From the NCBI RefSeq assembly GCF_030848805.1, contig NC_092360.1:13826001-13890000 (forward strand): a stretch of 64,000 bases of DNA, written 5' to 3'. Numbering within the stretch: the first letter of the stretch is position 1; every line of letters starts with the position of its first letter. The notes beneath the pieces are model-generated. The model did no database searches. It worked only from the letters and a program-made list of their open reading frames with translations, and was not told where the DNA came from. A program made the position numbers and the translations under genes. Of this stretch, positions 11,298 through 22,358 are shown in pieces. This DNA is from Temnothorax longispinosus. Its lineage: Eukaryota > Arthropoda > Insecta > Hymenoptera > Formicidae.

Positions 11298-11764
11298 CAG
11301 GGTGGGCCATTTTAATTAATCCGCTCAAATATCTAAAAACTTGTTTTATAAGGAAGTTTTATAAGGAAACTTTTCAGACAAAGGTTGTTCAGTGTTCAAG
11401 ATCAGCACGGGGATTCTCTAACTCCTTAACGACAGTTTCGGTATCGTTGCGCTGGTATTATATATACCTATGGTAAAAAAGCTGCGCAACGATACCGAAA
11501 CTGTCGTTAAGGAGTTAGAGAATGTGCAGAGCACTATTTCAAGATCAATTTTATTTTTCGAAACAAGAACCCCCATTTTTTATCATATATTCTTGTAGCT
11601 GATGTCGAAATGTTTTCAAAACACAATAATGCGCTTTTTTATTAAGTATTTCCTGAGATATTTTAAATTTTACCATAATATTTTTTAATATAAAAAATAA
11701 AAAGTTTCCTTCTAATTACAAGTTTTGAGATATTTGAATGGATTAATTAAAATGGCCCATCCTG
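11298..11764. mobile_element. 467-bp TIR MITE flanked by TA
   Basis: The left end CAGGGTGGGCCATTTTAATT and the right end AATTAAAATGGCCCATCCTG are inverted repeats, and TA flanks the element on both sides (11296-11297, 11765-11766). The inverted similarity continues inward through AATCC.CTCAAATATCT and ACTTGT. The interior contains a separate perfect hairpin (11413-11523). The TA flanks fit the Tc1/mariner target preference. No transposase frame is present. Confidence 0.85.
11413..11523. repeat. Perfect 40-bp inverted repeat nested in the MITE
   Basis: The arms at 11413-11452 and 11484-11523 are exact complements (starting ATTCTCTAACTCC and ending GGAGTTAGAGAAT), with a 31-base loop. A transcript would form a long perfect stem. 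It may be a small element nested in the larger one. Confidence 0.92.
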
Positions 11765-11766
11765 TA

Positions 11767-14350
11767 TACATATACCGTGCGTACCAAAGTTCCGGAACGG
11801 CTAATTATCTCAGAACGTATTGGTTTATTGGAAAAATGTTTTAGATAAAAGTTGGAAGGTCCAAAGAGGACCAATAAACGATCTTATTAGATTTTGAGTT
11901 CGGGGCCTATGTTGGGCCTTACTGGGCTCAAGTTAAATTTTTTAAACGGAAACCTCTATTTTTTATTGTATCCTTTTTTTCTATTAATTAATTTGAACAA
12001 CTTTTGTCTAAAATATTTTTTTATTTACTAATACTTTTTTTGAGAGATTCAAGGAAAACTTGGTAACTTTTCCAATATTTTATTTAGCTTAACGATAGCT
12101 CGCGATATCTGGCTATCTCGATAATAGTCTGCGCCATGTTAACAATACGCCATAGATCTGGATTTCTTGTCTAATGCATCGTCGAAACTTGTTTCCATTA
12201 GCAAATGCAAATTCGCATGTATAATGTTTTACTGGTAAACATCCGATAATGGAACAAGTGATGAGAGAGAAAGCAAGAAGCACCGTGTCATTATCAGGCA
12301 TCGCGTTATAACGACGAGTTTCGAGCTGACTGACAAATTTTTCTTCCATTTCCGTGCTCTCTCTCTCTATACTTGTTTATAATAAATTACTTGCCGCCAT
12401 TTATATATCTACGACACTATATTTATTCGCAAAATATGGTACGTTGTAAGTCTCGTTTACATGTCAATTACTATCACGTACGACAAAAGAGGGGGCAATT
12501 GAGGTCTGCCAATAAGGAGATACCGCGTTCCGCGCCCTACTACTTCGTATGAGTTGCAATTAATGCTGACGTTGCACTTATAGCCACACGCGTGCATAAA
12601 AGATAAAGAAAAAGAAAAGAGAGACTAGATTCCGACGGATCAATGTAACACTTTCCGATAATTATAGCGATATCGGGAATTAAATAATTAATGTAAGATC
12701 CGATGTATCTTGAATATGTATATCGTGGTTTCTTCTGCGATCGTGGACTCTGCGATCGTGCAGGAAAAATATCCGTTCGTTTCAGCTGCGCCACGTGCGG
12801 CTTTCTTTCTGCAGTGAAACTATGTTTAGAGAAAGGAAGCAACGTGGATGGTATAATTGACAAATTGAAGGAAAACAAAAAACAGACAGAGTGAGGGAGA
12901 AAAGAGGGAGGCAACTGACAATTCTCTGAACTTGAAATTACGATCACAAACAGAAATGTTGCGACTGATCGAGCTTGACATATCTGTGTAATACACTAAT
13001 TGCCAGAAATTTTTTTTCTCGACACAAATGGTGCTCCAATACAGAAGTCATCAGGAATTGAAACATTGAGAATAATTTCGACTAAAATCTCCTGGAATTG
13101 TGATCCTGTGGATCCAGGAATGTTCCGGCGGTTCCGAGTTGTTCGCGATACGCGTGTTAGGATTATCTTTCGTCATTAAATACACTTTTAGACGATCTTC
13201 GTATATTAAAATAGTATTCTATATTTATAATTTTGCGTGTCGCGTATTAATAGGCGGAAAAACACTTGGCGAATCAGAATACATACATGTATAAAAATGC
13301 ACACGTACACGGCATAAAGCTGAAGTCGAATTTTATTCTGAGATCTCTGACATGCGAATTATAGGCCGTGCAATATGAGCTTTAGAGAGTACATGTGCTG
13401 ATTACATATAATAACCAATATAAAAACCGAGTCATTCTATTTGCGGCCCCGTTGGCGAGAATGTTAAGCAACCGATACGTCGATTCATTCAGTTCTTCCA
13501 TTGAATTTTTTGTAGTCCATTATGTTGATATCCGATTATATGCAAAGTTATTATTGTTCTTATTATTATTAATTTAATATATGACTGTTGAAGACTGTGT
13601 AATTTGAAACGTTCCACCAACATTTCAAATATTTTTTCTTTTGTTAGGAGATAATAAATATTATTTATTTGATATCTTAACATTCGTGTTTGCTCGTTTA
13701 TTGGTCCACGACCTTTTTATATTGCTTTGCAAATACGAGCCTGATTATTCGCACTTACAATTAGTTTATTATTATTATTATAATATACTGTATGTACAAT
13801 ATACATATATTATATTGGTACATACGATTATATAATATTATAACCAATAAGAGAATAATTTTATTGAATAGTTAGCAGAATAATAGTTAGTAGTCAAATT
13901 ATAGTTATCTCAGTTATCTGCTTATATATATAAAATTTCTGTTTATATATACACAGAATTGCGCAAAATAACGCAACCATCAGCCTCTTGATTTCGAGTA
14001 GTCTAATAATATAATTCCAGTCGGATTATTAATGGAGTTTTTCATCGAATTAAGCAATATCGTCCAAAACAAACTCACGAATTCCAGTTTCTTGTTTTTA
14101 CGCAGATGAGCAAAAAAATAAAAGCAAAAAACAGAGTGAGATAAAGAAACAAAGATTACAAAAATATAACATGCAAATTTTTATTTGTATATATACTGTT
14201 GCTCCCTACGGAGCTAAATGTTAATTATCTTAAGATAGCAATTCGCGGTAACGGCTTCGTCGGCGCGCAAAATATCATATCGCTCGCTTTTTATCGATGA
14301 CATAAGAAAATACTCAAAAAAATTACGAAACATCTAAAAAATGACCGCAC
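11767..14350. other. Intergenic spacer, no gene recognised
   Basis: Mostly AT-rich. Bases 11780-12070 (GTACCAAAGTTCCGGAACGG and the poly-T-rich sequence after it) read like another transposon relic, but no matching end was found. Bases 12540-12950 hold open frames on both strands without family resemblance. TA- and TTA-rich runs occur near 13760-13840 and 13920-13950. Confidence 0.5.
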
Positions 14351-15017
14351 AAACGTGACGGTGTTTACTTCTCGCGCGGCTACATTTTACATGCAGACAG
14401 CCGCGTATTGGCGAGATTCGGTCGGTGCAACCAGACGTATCGCAAACAAGACGTCTGGGTCGTCCGGCGAGATAGCGTGCGCGCGCACGCGCGCGCAATC
14501 CCGAAATGCTCTCTGCACGAGACGACGAGGGGGGCCCTTATCGCGATATTTACGTTACGCGCTTGGGTCGAAATTCGATCGCACGCGGGGGACAGGCCGG
14601 ACAGGCAGGGATTGGACGAGAGGAGAGTCAGGAGAGTGACGTTGCGACGGTTGCAACCGTGTCACGTGCCCGTCAGCTGTACTTTGTGCCGCGAACCTAG
14701 ATAACCTCTCCAAGCGAGATCCCCTCCTCCGTCGACGAGAGGAAAAGGCGACGGGGTGTCGTATAAAGACCAAACCCGATGACTCCCTCGTCTCATTCCA
14801 CGTTCGCTAGTGACATGACAATCGGAATTCGTGTGCTCCGTACGCGACAACGACGAAGAGTTACTTGTGCATCGTGAGCAATATAGAAGTTGCGGGCGAC
14901 CTAGCCAACGGAAGTTCTAGAGAGAGAGAGAGAGAGAGAAAGAGTGACCGGGCCAGCCGTGCCTTATTTCCGGCTCGGGTAAATTTAACTCGCTTCAAAC
15001 TGTCAGCACACGGAGGA
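14351..15017 (+). promoter_or_regulatory. GC-rich promoter region upstream of LIPT1
   Basis: CpG density rises at about 14350 and stays high to about 15050. It includes a CACGTG E-box near 14663, a CAGCTG nearby and a GA run (14921-14943). I place the LIPT1 promoter somewhere here or in the next 400 bases, by position and composition only. No TATA box stands out. Confidence 0.35.
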
Positions 15018-15173
15018 ATGCAAAAGGACTGTCGAGATTGTTTGGGTATTCGGTACCGCATTAACTCCCTGGACCAGACCTGGAAGTGGCTGCATCAGAC
15101 CATCGCCCTGCACGACTACCTGATCTCCATAACCGCGAGCCAGACCAACGTTTTGATGTGTTTCCCTCAGTAG
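15018..15173 (+). CDS. Small ORF of 51 codons upstream of LIPT1, function unknown
   Basis: It starts MQKDCRDCLGIRYRINSLDQ and ends LMCFPQ before TAG. An in-frame ATG at 14865 would extend it to 102 codons through a low-complexity RERERE stretch, which I consider less likely. Codon choice in the last 35 codons looks coding: most third positions are C or G and common codons such as CTG, ATC, AAC and CAG dominate, while the flanks do not look like that. The peptide has a Trp/His-rich middle (WKWLHQTIALHDYL) and no signal peptide or clear membrane helix. I do not recognise it. It could be an independent small gene, an upstream ORF on the LIPT1 transcript or a chance frame. Confidence 0.4.
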   Translation: MQKDCRDCLGIRYRINSLDQTWKWLHQTIALHDYLISITASQTNVLMCFPQ

Positions 15174-15419
15174 AGGCCGCTCGCCGTCTACCGTGAGAGA
15201 TTGACCGTTCGGTCCAAGACTGATCTCGTATGAGATAACAATTTGCGAGCCTCGTGGTTCATTAGATCAAGACTGATATACATATACACACATACATACA
15301 CTCATACAAGTGACTTTGCGTCACGGTGACATTAAACAGAGATCAGGTAGTCTGCGATCAATCGCTCGTCCAACGTAACCAGGGGGTATTCCACTTCGCT
15401 TTCGCACACGCCACACGCA

Positions 15420-17261
15420 ATGTCTCTATGCACCAGATTGGTTGTCGCTGTCAGACGCTGCGCGTCTCTCGACGGTACCCGGCAGGCCAGCAGGTACGCG
15501 TCGACTTATAGCTCCCAAGACAGCGGCGACTCCATCAAGAAGTCAGTATTCATATCGCAATCCACGGATGTGTTCGTCAACTTGGCGTTGGAGCACTGGC
15601 TGTATCGCAACTTTGACTTCTCCAAGCATCACGTGCTGCTCCTGTGGAGGAACGATCCCTGCGTGGTTATCGGCCGCCACCAGAATCCCTGGCTCGAGTG
15701 CAACGTTCAGGCGGTCGAGAAGGCAGACATTGCATTGGCGCGCCGAAACAGCGGCGGCGGTACCGTTTACCACGACAACGGCAATCTCAACCTGACGTTC
15801 TTCACCCCGCGCGAGAGATACAATCGGCGATACAATCTTAACATTATCACCAACGCCTTGTTTCGCCAGTGGGGCCTGAAGAGCGTCGTCAACAAACGCG
15901 ACGATATTCTAGTCAACGGAGACTGCAAGGTATCCTTTGATGTAACATATTTATAGAATCATTTACATCCAATTGTTCAAAACTAGAAATTAATTTGTAT
16001 AGTGATCACATAATATAATTCACGTGATCAATGTATATTATATAATTCACACAAGTTGGAAACATTTCGACATGAATGATATAACAAGCATGTGGCACAA
16101 AATAGCAATTGATTACGTAACTGTACTTTGCTCGCTTCGAGGTTTTAAAACTGCAAATAGATTCATTATATCGAATATATATCGTGTTTTTTTTTTCTTA
16201 CTACAATGCGATATAGATATCTGGAACAGCTGCAAAATGTGGAAGACCGAATGCTTATCATCATTGCACACTTTTGGTCAACGTGAACAAAGCCAATCTG
16301 AGCTCGATTCTTGAAAAAAAAGAGGTAAGGCTTTTCTCCATATTGCCGACGCATACACGCGTGTATCTTCTCACAAGATATATGTACTTGTGTCATAAAA
16401 TGACTCCGTGACGCAACGCTATCAGCAGTATATCAATATTGCGCTGTTTGTTAAAGATAGGTCTACGATTTATGCACGAAAAAATAAGAAGAGAGGAAAT
16501 AATGGGTGAATGCACTTTCAGAATGGTATCGTTACAAATGCGACGTCTTCTGTACGTTCTTCAATAAAGAACTTGTCCGATATAAACCGGAATATCCAAA
16601 TGGATAAGCTTTTATCCGCTGTTGGCTGGGAATATTTGCGTACGAAAGCCCTCGTTCTCGAAGACGGAAGATATGATCTGGTTGAACAACAAAAAGGATT
16701 CAAGTATATCAATCCAACTGAGGACTGGTTCCCTGGTATGTATGAAAAATGGCTCTTATTATTTGAAAAATATGTCGAAAGTCGAAGATATGATTTCGAA
16801 ACAATCTTATGTACTTTATCAAATGGAAATTACCAAGTATGATAACTAATCGATAAACTTATTTAATTTAAAGTGTTTTCATAAATTGGTATTATGCAGG
16901 AATTGATAACTTCGTCAATGAGTTCCGTTCTTGGGATTGGAATATGGGCAAGACGCCGAAATTTACAGTTACCCGTACGCTCGACTTTCCCGCTCACGAC
17001 GGTAAAATATATCGTCTGAATTTGAGCTTGGAGGTGCAGAATGGCATCGTGGAAGAAATCAGAATGAGTTTGCCTGCTGGTTTAGTATCGACCGACTTCA
17101 CCCAAGATGCGAGCGTGATTAGTAATATTCGCGGCGCGAGATACGATCATGAAGTAACAGAAAACATAATCGCCGCGATTGGCGGTAAGACTGTCACTTT
17201 AAACACGACCCAAAGCGTAGATGAAAACAATATGAGGTTTGATGAGGCTACGCTACAATGA
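15420..17261 (+). CDS. LIPT1: Lipoyltransferase 1, mitochondrial (LplA family)
   Basis: Four exons, 15420-15929, 16217-16324, 16522-16735 and 16900-17261, give 397 residues (human about 373). The enzyme moves lipoyl groups to E2 subunits of 2-oxoacid dehydrogenases in mitochondria. The N-terminus (MSLCTRLVVAVRRCASLDG, few acidic residues) fits a targeting peptide. The family signature RRNSGGGTVYHD lies at residues 108-119. The lipoyl-AMP-binding lysine is Lys170 in GDCKISGTA, which spans the exon 1/2 border and so supports that splice. INPTEDWFPG joins to IDNFVNEFRSWDWNMGKTPKF across exons 3/4, the family's C-terminal domain start. Phases are 0, 0 and 1. Without splicing, exon 1 reads into VSFDVTYL and stops. 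A poly-T tract precedes the exon 2 acceptor. I found no truncation. Confidence 0.95.
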
Positions 17262-17804
17262 CCCGGAGTCTCGAGCAACCACAATTCTGCTCCTAGCGTT
17301 ATTGTGTTCAAACGAAAATAATTATTGTTAAAATTATATACGTTGTATTATAATGTATTATACATGTACATATATAGCATATTACGCGCTTATAATATTT
17401 TATACATAACGCGCGATAACGTGCAAAAAAAATTTTTTTAAAAAAGTTGTTATTCAGTAGCATATCAACCGTTGCAATGTTTGAAACATTGATTAAGAAT
17501 GTTGCAATAAAATGGATATTATGCATAAATCTCTCGTAATTGATATTATCGAGAAAATGTTATGCATTACATTTTAATTTTTTATATTGTTATTGAATTA
17601 ACTATTTTAGGAATAAAAGAAAATAGATTTTCTATAATTGAAGTTCTTTTATTAACCTGTCAAATTACGTATATAGTATTAAAAGCAATCAGAATTATTT
17701 CTTTTTGTCATTGAAAAAATTTTTGATCTGCAATATATAATATTTTACGAACTAAGTGTACATATTAAACAAGATTTTATATTGAATAAGTTTTTATGTT
17801 TACA
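17262..17804. other. LIPT1 3' flank, AT-rich
   Basis: An AATAAA-type signal (GCAATAAAATGG) lies near 17504-17515, about 250 bases after the stop, and could end the LIPT1 transcript. No other gene is seen. Confidence 0.4.
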
Positions 17805-17806
17805 TA

Positions 17807-18493
17807 CGAAGGTCGTCCAGAAAGTAACGCACGTTTGATTTATTTAAGTTACTAATTTTATTTAAATACAAAATTAATATATACAAGTGATACAACTAAC
17901 TTTGATCTACTTTTCCACGCAGTTACTCAAGACAAGTGAGACACTTGTATCGAGTGACCAGCTTCAAGATGCCTTCATCACAGAAGTCTGCCGCCAGTCC
18001 ATTTAATCAGTTGGCCACCATCTCCTGCAGCTCGTCGTTATCCACGGCACGTTTCCCATTCAAAAATCCCTTCAGGTGAGTGAACAGGCGGTAAGAGATG
18101 GTAGTCACTCGGCGCCAGGTCAGGACTGTATGGAAAATGATCGAAAACTTCCCAGCCAATCTCGTTGAGCAGAGTCTGAGTTCTGGCTGCAACATGTAGG
18201 CGATTGTTATGGAGAAGTACAACTCTGTTGGACAGTCGACCCCGGTGCTTGTTCGGAATCGAGCATTGTAGCCTTCGAACTGTGACACAATAAGCCAAAA
18301 ATGGATTGGCGTCAGACTTCTGCGATGAAGGCATCTTTAAGCTAGTCACTCAATACGACAAGTGCCTCAATGTCTTAAGTGACTATGTGGAGAAGTAGAT
18401 CAAGGTTAGTTGCATCACTTGTACATATTGATTTTGTATTTAAATAAAATGTGTAACTTAAATAAGCATGCATTACTTTCTGAACCACCCTCG
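17807..18493. mobile_element. Rearranged mariner relic with two inverted transposase 3' ends
   Basis: The ends CGAAGGTCGTCCAGAAAGTAA and TTACTTTCTGAACCACCCTCG are mariner-type inverted repeats flanked by TA. The arms are about 190 bp each (17807-18003 and 18302-18493). On the plus strand the right arm encodes a mariner C-terminus ending DKCLNVLSDYVEK and a stop; the left arm encodes the same region on the minus strand in decayed form. Between them the minus strand has the catalytic block: LLHNNRLH (normally HDN-R-H, so the Asp is Asn) and FPYSPDLAPSDYHL. A frameshift separates it from HLKGFLNGKRAVDNDELQ. It is non-autonomous and dead. Confidence 0.85.
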
Positions 18494-18910
18494 TATGTTC
18501 AGAAATCGCGTTTGAAAGATGGCACTGCCTATTAGAGGACATCAGAGCGTGTCTTTTGTTTTTCGATTGTTAATGCGTTCTATTAATTAAATATTAAAAT
18601 ACTTACAATTTCTTGCTTGCTTTTCATTTTTTAAAAAGTTTACTTGTACTTCGTAAAATAACATGCATCAAAGTATTCTTTGTATAAAGTAGTTTTATTA
18701 TAAACAGGTAACTTATTGGAGTAAAAGTCAATACCATTCTATCTTCCGCAAGACTAATACCTTTTACAAACAATATAATAAATATAGGGTCAACATGCTT
18801 CTCCGTGCACTAAATTTCAAAGCAACAAGTCACACAATTTACAACAGTATAATAATATCTCATTTTTAGAACCTAAGTATATCCCGTGCTATTTGTGGCA
18901 ACGTTATTAT
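18494..18910. other. 3' flank of the LRR gene
   Basis: AT-rich, no frame of interest. It probably includes the 3' untranslated region of the minus-strand LRR gene. The complement of TTTATT motifs near 18640-18700 could act as poly(A) signals, but none can be chosen. Confidence 0.35.
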
Positions 18911-20573
18911 TTAAATTTGTTGTAACCCCGATGCGTTACGATAAAGTCCCGGTCGCAGCATGACTTCGCGATACGGCGGCGGTGGAGTATCGGGATAAGA
19001 TATTGCGTTATCGTTAACGGCAGAATCCTCAAATTGCCATAGATTCTGCAGCAACGATACTCTTTGAGCATCATTATTGCTTTGTCTGCGACATCCGCGA
19101 CAACAAGATATCTTCCTTGTGAGCCAAACGTAACAGGTGAACATACCGCACGAGGCACCGAGTAAAAATCCGGCCGCGAGGAACCAATACGGCAATACGG
19201 AGTTGAACGTTTTCGTAAAGTTCACCTCGTCTGTCGCATTAACATGAGCAACTGTATTTTTGTGCGTCGACGTAGGCACAGGATGCTTCTTTGTCACGTT
19301 TTTCTTGGTGTTCGAAGTTATTAAGGGCCGATGCTTCTCGTGCTTAATCCGTGGGTTGTAGACGATCATTTTTTCAAATTTCTTCGGCTCCACACTTTTT
19401 TCGCATACTGCATAATACTGTATATTCCTGTGGGTTAGATATACTTGCAAGTCACGCGTAAGCTTGTCGCAGGACCAGGGATTTCTGAGAAAAAGAAATT
19501 AGAGATATGAGAACGTTTTCGTTTATCAAATTAGCATAAATCGTATTTTTTGCGAGCAGATATAAGTAAACTATTTTTGTAGATCTTTTGTACTTTATAG
19601 ATAAGCGTACATTGCATATAAGCAGATTAAATATGCTGAGTATGGAGATATCTTAATTATTTTAAAAAAGTGTCTGAAAATTTATAATTGTACATATATA
19701 CATTATACGTACATACAATTATAATGATACATATAAAGAACTATGTAAAAATTGAAATTTAACCAAATTGTGTGTTAAATTTCTCAATCGTAATCTTTAC
19801 CCCTCTATTAATAATCTTCTTAAAAATGGTAACGGTTTAAGGGCAACGGTGTCCAATTGAATCATCAAGTTATTTGAAAGATCAAGGGTACGAAGATGCG
19901 GAAGTCCGTCGAACATATCTTCCGGTACATGGCTAATTCGACACGAGTCCAGAGTTAATTCCTAAATAAAATAATTTTTAAATTAAAATAAAAGTGTCAT
20001 ATCTCTTTCTATGCGACTGAATTTATTTATTTTTTAATCATTGCCGATCAGATTTAACCCTTCGTAGTCACACATGGGTCTATTGGACCCACACTCATTT
20101 CGATCTAAATATCAGCTAAATGCCTAGCTTAAAATGGGGCTTGGTCCGCCATCTACAAGAGTTCAAAGTATCCTTTATAGGTAGAGACCGTTAATCATGT
20201 ATTCGTTCACGATTTTTTTTCAACATGTTGCCATTTGATTTTTTACAAAACCGCAGTTATTTTATATTCTAGAATGTTCAAGGTATGTTCCAGAATTATT
20301 TGAGCCCGACCGATACCATTAAAATGGCAATCATTCAAAATCGACTGGGTCCATATGACCCAGTATGACTAACACGGGATTCTAGAGAAGTGTGACTACG
20401 AAGGGTTAATTAAAACCGATGAGATTGGCTACAATAAATTTAAATATTGCAATTTTATTATCGTAAACATTGATCATCGAAGTAATATTTTCATGGCAAA
20501 TACTTTCGTAAAACGTTAAGTTATATTTACGCTACGCCAATATCACCAGTGCGATGTATCGTGTAAATATAAT

Positions 20574-20628
<55 letters not shown>

Positions 20629-22358
20629 GGAACTCTTAATTAATATTTTTATTATTACCGTGAGCCAGGGGCACTCCAGTCTCGGTACATGAGAATTGAA
20701 ATTATTTTTCGACAATCGTAGAATTCGCAAACTTTTTGCCGGCACGAAAATATCCGACAGGAGATAGTAAAGGTGATTTCGAGATAGATCCAAAACCGTT
20801 AACTCGGATAATCCATCAAAAGCGTTTAAGCCAATTTCGCTAATTGCATTTACAGACAGGTTGAGGTATTTAAGCTCCGTCAACCCTGCTTCCTAAAATA
20901 AGAAAGAAAAACGTTACGATGTGTGTGAGCGTAAGGTATCCCAGGGATTAGTGCCTATTTGAAATTTTAGTTATATACGGAATGACAGTCGGGAAATTGC
21001 TAAAATTAAATGGCTGTTTTGCAATAAGTGGACAGAATGAGGCGAATTATACACTATGGTACAAAAGAAACCCGTCATTTTTACTAACTCACTATATAAA
21101 GGAAATATACGTGTATGAGCAGGCATGAATAAATATTTTAATTAAAAAAAAAAAACTAACAAAATTTGACTGGTGTACTAACTTGCAAAAATAAATGCTA
21201 TAAAAAAGGGCTAACAATTCGACTGGTTACACGTGATATATTTTCGACGATGATCGTCTGAACTTGTACATACAATAATCACTTTTGAAGAATATTTGAA
21301 AATATTTAAATATTTATTTTTTAGCATTGATAATTGCAACTATGACTTTGAAGAATTCCAGATAAATGCCTTTCATGGAAATGGCTGGTTATATCGAGGT
21401 CATCAGAGATTATACATTACTGTGCAATGCGACTAGCCGAACTTTCGGCTTTTTTACAAGTTCATAAATGTGTATTTTTTTCTGCTTTACATATTAATAA
21501 AATGATGGATATTGCAGGGTATCTTTTAATTAATTCCATTCTGTCCATTTTCATTACAGAACAACGGCTACTTGGTTATTTCAGCAACACTTCTCGACTA
21601 TCACCCTGTACAAGAAAACTTTAAGTCGTTTATTTATATCGAAACTTGAATTTCTGTTGAAATAGAAAGTACTTTCATTCGTTTTATTTATTACAATAAT
21701 TTCACTGTTTGCATGCTAAAAATAATGAGAAATGCTCTTTCCCATCGCTCCGAAACGGTTTAACGACGTTCGAACTGATGGTTCCCTCAGATAATTTATG
21801 GTCAAAGTGTCAGCTAAAAAAATCTCAGATAGGCCTTTCTCCCTTAAAGGTTTTAAAAACGTCTTGAAGAAGGATTTGAAATATCTATGGGAATACGAAT
21901 GATAATAAAAGTGAAAGAGAAGTTTCTGAACAAAAGCCTCTGCCAGCAAAAGACAAATTCCAGAATAAGGGCTTAGGGACGCATTAGTCTCGGGTATACA
22001 AAAGTATAGGGGACGGAAATAACGTTTCGCCGTGCGTACATCTGTACCCGAGTCCGGGCGAGTTAACTCTCTTTAAACGCACGCCTCATTCGCGCGAGAT
22101 ACTCACCGCCAGTTCGTAATTATTTAAAACGGATATCGAGTTGTTCGACAGATCCAGGGCCTGCACGTCGCTCGGCGCACCTGTGTGAATGCTATAAAGA
22201 TGGCGTCCGGTGCACGAGGCGTGCTGCAAATCGTACCAGGTATCGCACACGCACAACGACGGGCACCATCCCGCGCGGGCGACGCCGAGCGCGACCACGT
22301 CGAGGACGAGGACGACCAGCCAGGTCGCGGCGCGGACGGCCTGCACGGCCTGCGTCAT
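18911..22358 (-). CDS. Single-pass leucine-rich-repeat membrane protein
   Basis: Four exons, high to low: 22358-22107, 20892-20659, 19961-19801 and 19484-18911 (phases 0, 0, 2), give 406 residues. I chose ATG 22358 because it opens a hydrophobic signal peptide (TWLVVLVLDVVALGVARA) right before the N-cap CPSLCVCDTWYDLQHASC; an upstream in-frame ATG at 22544 would put 62 basic residues in front. Leucine-rich repeats follow (VQALDLSNNSISVL, LKYLNLSVNAIS, LTVLDLSRNHL, LRTLDLSNNLM), then a C-cap NPWSCDK. A linker has three N-glycosylation motifs (NVT, NAT, NFT). The membrane helix lies at about 313-337, and a 69-residue tail contains PPPPY at 383-387. It probably acts as a surface receptor or adhesion protein; the specific orthologue is not recognised. 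Confidence 0.88.
20058..20405. mobile_element. piggyBac-like MITE with TTAA target duplication
   Basis: It starts CCCTTCGTAGTCACA and ends TGTGACTACGAAGGG, a perfect 15-bp inverted repeat, with TTAA directly on each side (20054-20057, 20406-20409). Subterminal GGGTCTATTGGACCCA and GGGTCCATATGACCCA are further palindromes. TTAA is the piggyBac target. At 348 bp it has no coding capacity. It sits in intron 2 of the LRR gene. Confidence 0.9.
20580..20630. repeat. (GA)n microsatellite
   Basis: About 50 bp of GA repeat with one CA interruption, close to the donor site of LRR exon 2. Confidence 0.95.
20893..22106 (-). other. Intron 1 of the LRR gene
   Basis: Bounded by GTGAGT at 22106-22101 and an AG at 20894-20893 after a TTATTTT tract. 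The interior is AT-rich. Open frames at 21427-21624 (plus) and 21716-21949 (minus) have no family resemblance and no splice chain. No nested gene seen. Confidence 0.7.
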
